A DNA stretch of 8,126 nt from Pseudomonadota bacterium (GTDB taxonomy: Bacteria > Pseudomonadota > Alphaproteobacteria > Rhizobiales > Xanthobacteraceae): the NCBI GenBank assembly GCA_023431725.1, contig JAEYVN010000148.1:1-8126 (forward strand), written 5' to 3'. Positions within the stretch are counted from its first letter, which is position 1. Each line of letters starts with the position of its first letter. Below are positions 6,390 to 8,126 of this stretch, in pieces. Under the pieces are notes generated by a model. That model was not told the DNA's origin. It searched no databases and saw only the letters and a list, made by a program, of their open reading frames with translations. A program made the translations under genes and the position numbers.

Positions 6390-6418
6390 TTGACGTGCTT
6401 GCTGGTGCGCTGCATCAT
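6390..6418 (+). promoter_or_regulatory. Candidate promoter of the sensor kinase gene
   Basis: TTGACG at 6390-6395 is followed after 17 nt by CATCAT at 6413-6418, a 4-of-6 match to the -10 consensus. A start near 6425 would leave a leader of about 47 nt before the ATG at 6472. The -35 is good and the -10 is weak. Confidence 0.35.
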
Positions 6419-6471
6419 ACAAGGGTTGTGGATCTCGGGGTTCTCGAACAGCTCCAGCCTGGCGCGACAAG

Positions 6472-7935
6472 ATGGCCGAATTCGACGATCAGTCTGACCC
6501 AGTCCGCGTGCCGCGGTTCGGACTCTCCGGCAAGCTCCTCGTCCTCACGGTTCTGTTCGTGGTGGTCGCGGAGGTGATGATCTATGTGCCGTCGGTCTCC
6601 AACTTCCGTCTCAACTGGATGAATGATCGACTGGCCGCGGCGCGCACTGCGGCTCTGGTTCTCTATGCGGCGCCAAGCGGAATGGTGCCTGACGATCTGG
6701 CGCGCGACATCCTCAACAACATCGGCGCGCAGGCTGTTGCGATGAAGACCGGCCAGACCCGGCGACTGCTGGCGGTGACGGAATTGCCGGACGAGATTCA
6801 TCGCAACTACGACATGCGCGATGTCACATGGATCGAAGCGATCAAAGGCGCCTATCACGGCTTGACCGATCATGGGTCCACGGTGATGCGCGTGATCGGT
6901 CCGGCGCCGCGGGATGGCGAATTTCTTGAAATCCTGATGCAGACCGGCGGCCTGCAGCGCGCGATGCTGCGCTTCTCCGGCAACGTGCTGATCGTGTCGC
7001 TGATCATTTCCGCATCGACGCTGGCGCTGGTCTATCTGGCGCTGCATTTCATGTTCGTGCGGCCGATGCGGCGGATCACGCGCAACATCATGTCGTTCCG
7101 AGCCGATCCGGAAAATCCTTCGCGCGCGATCAAGGTGTCGCAGCGTAACGACGAGATCGGCGTCACCGAACGCGAACTGGCGACCATGCAGCGCAATCTC
7201 ACATCGCTGCTGCATGAGCGCAGCCGGCTTGCGGCGCTTGGCCTTGCCGTGTCGAAGATCAATCATGATCTGCGCAACATGCTGGCTTCGGCGCAGCTGG
7301 TGTCGGATCAATTGTCGACGGTCCGTGATGCGCGGGTGCAGCGTTTCGCACCCAAGCTGGTGCGCACCCTCGAACGGGCGATCGAATTCTGTCAGTCCAC
7401 CCTGTCCTACGGACGGGCGCAGGAAGCGGCCCCCGATCGCCGGATGATCTCGCTGGGAGCGCTTGTCGATGAGGTGCGCGACAATCTCGGCTTTGGCAAA
7501 GACAGCGGCATTGGCTGGATCGTTTCGATCGAACGGGGCCTGGAGGTCGATGCAGACCACGATCAGATCTTCCGGGTGCTGCTGAACCTTGCCCGCAACG
7601 CCGCCCAGGCGCTGGAGGCGCGCGCGCCGAACAATCCCCAGCGCGACCAGATTCGTGTCACCGGCCGGCGCGAGGGTGGGGTGGTGGTCATCGAGGTCTC
7701 GGACACGGGGCCAGGCTTCTCCCCGCGCGCCAAGGAGCATCTGTTCGAGGCCTTCTCGGGGTCGACCCGGCCGGGCGGCACCGGCCTTGGCCTTGCCATC
7801 GCCGCCGAGCTCATTCGGGCCCATGGCGGCCAGATCCGGCTGGTCGAGGGCACCATCGGCGCCACGTTCCATATGACCATCCCGGACCAGGCGGTCGATC
7901 TCGATGTCTGGCGGGAGGAGCGCGCCAGCGCCTGA
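6472..7935 (+). CDS. Membrane-bound sensor histidine kinase (orphan)
   Basis: The 487-residue protein has the classic sensor-kinase layout. Membrane segments at about 22-40 and 170-196 flank a periplasmic sensor region (about 41-168) that I do not recognise. A HAMP-like linker (about 197-248, starting VRPMRRITRNI) follows. The dimerisation helix carries the phospho-acceptor His265 in KINHDLRNML. The ATPase domain has the N box NLARNAAQALE (372-382, Asn376), G1 box DTGPGF (411-416) and G2 box GGTGLGLAI (435-443), so it should be active. The H-box HDLRN differs from the common HELRT. In-frame codons upstream reach a stop at 6391 without another start, so ATG 6472 is firm, yet no good Shine-Dalgarno precedes it. 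No response regulator is encoded in the window. The signal and partner are unknown. Confidence 0.92.
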   Translation: MAEFDDQSDPVRVPRFGLSGKLLVLTVLFVVVAEVMIYVPSVSNFRLNWMNDRLAAARTAALVLYAAPSGMVPDDLARDILNNIGAQAVAMKTGQTRRLLAVTELPDEIHRNYDMRDVTWIEAIKGAYHGLTDHGSTVMRVIGPAPRDGEFLEILMQTGGLQRAMLRFSGNVLIVSLIISASTLALVYLALHFMFVRPMRRITRNIMSFRADPENPSRAIKVSQRNDEIGVTERELATMQRNLTSLLHERSRLAALGLAVSKINHDLRNMLASAQLVSDQLSTVRDARVQRFAPKLVRTLERAIEFCQSTLSYGRAQEAAPDRRMISLGALVDEVRDNLGFGKDSGIGWIVSIERGLEVDADHDQIFRVLLNLARNAAQALEARAPNNPQRDQIRVTGRREGGVVVIEVSDTGPGFSPRAKEHLFEAFSGSTRPGGTGLGLAIAAELIRAHGGQIRLVEGTIGATFHMTIPDQAVDLDVWREERASA

Positions 7936-8080
7936 TGGCCGGTAAATCTTCCCGGTGCCCCAAAAAGTCTTGCCATTCCGCAGCCGGGACGATAGCTATC
8001 CGCCCGTTGCGCCGGTCTTGCGCGCATGATCGCCCCGGAGACCTCCGGGGCCATGCCCAAGTTACGATTTATCGCAGCAC
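7936..8080 (+). terminator. Gap between kinase and tRNA-Arg with a hairpin at 8032-8051
   Basis: GCCCCGGA (8032-8039) and TCCGGGGC (8044-8051) form a perfect 8-bp stem with a GACC loop, about 95 nt past the kinase stop. The tail CATGCCCAAGTT is not a clear T-tract, so terminator function is tentative. A TACGAT at 8063-8068 could be the -10 of the tRNA promoter, but no good -35 is seen. Nothing else in the gap is interpretable. Confidence 0.4.
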
Positions 8081-8126
8081 GCGCCCGTAGCTCAGCTGGA
8101 TAGAGCACCAGACTACGAATCTGGGG
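8081..8126 (+). tRNA. tRNA-Arg(ACG), 5' part, cut by the window end
   Basis: The 46 visible bases fit a tRNA. The acceptor strand is GCGCCCG, followed by TA, then a D arm with stem GCTC/GAGC around AGCTGGATA. The anticodon stem is CCAGA (8108-8112) and TCTGG (8120-8124) around the loop CTACGAA. The anticodon is ACG (8115-8117), which reads Arg CGN codons; in bacteria its first base is normally edited to inosine by TadA. The variable loop, T arm and 3' acceptor strand lie beyond the window. Confidence 0.95.

Noticed and set aside
6415..7872. 485-codon open frame on the minus strand, opposite the sensor kinase
   Set aside because: It has the same codon-bias shadow effect. The translation is His/Arg/Gln-rich without a family resemblance, while the plus-strand frame has all kinase boxes.
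8081..8126. tRNA-Arg 3' end as an integration site for a mobile element
   Set aside because: The window ends within the anticodon arm region, so no att duplication or integrase can be seen.

Overview
The window is a stretch of chromosome from an alphaproteobacterium, most likely of the Bradyrhizobium/Rhodopseudomonas/Afipia/Oligotropha group (Nitrobacteraceae, Hyphomicrobiales). The evidence is the high-GC codon use, the order rpmH-rnpA-yidC-engB-argB, an ArgB with an N-terminal extension, a MetW gene, and an alphaproteobacterial-style orphan sensor kinase. The genus is an inference from protein style and synteny; no 16S or other marker is present.

Layout from left to right. (1) Bases 1-451, plus strand: the 3' part of metW, the partner of homoserine acetyltransferase in methionine synthesis. 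(2) Bases 702-1424, plus strand: a secreted CHAP-type (NlpC/P60-like) cysteine hydrolase with a His/Arg-rich linker. A perfect 14-bp hairpin at 1496-1532 separates it from the convergent unit that follows. (3) Bases 1560-6073, minus strand: a six-gene cluster read right to left as rpmH, rnpA, yidC, engB, a DUF423 membrane protein and argB. A good sigma-70-like promoter (TTGACG, 17 bp, TTATAA) lies upstream of rpmH at 6185-6213. (4) Bases 6472-7935, plus strand: a divergently transcribed membrane sensor histidine kinase with no response regulator in view. (5) Bases 8081-8126, plus strand: the 5' part of a tRNA-Arg(ACG), cut by the window end.

The minus-strand cluster joins ribosome and membrane biogenesis. 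L34 is a ribosomal protein, RnpA matures tRNAs, YidC inserts inner-membrane proteins and EngB assembles the 50S subunit. The small DUF423 protein and the arginine-pathway kinase ArgB are attached at the end. The yidC-engB gap (138 nt) holds a nested palindrome resembling intergenic repeat elements. A second perfect hairpin overlaps the yidC stop codon.

This is mainly conserved housekeeping DNA. I see no phage, transposon, CRISPR or defence genes, and no convincing undescribed multi-gene system. The points most worth following are the His/Arg-rich CHAP enzyme with its upstream dyad, the orphan kinase with an HDLRN H-box, and the intergenic palindrome between yidC and engB.
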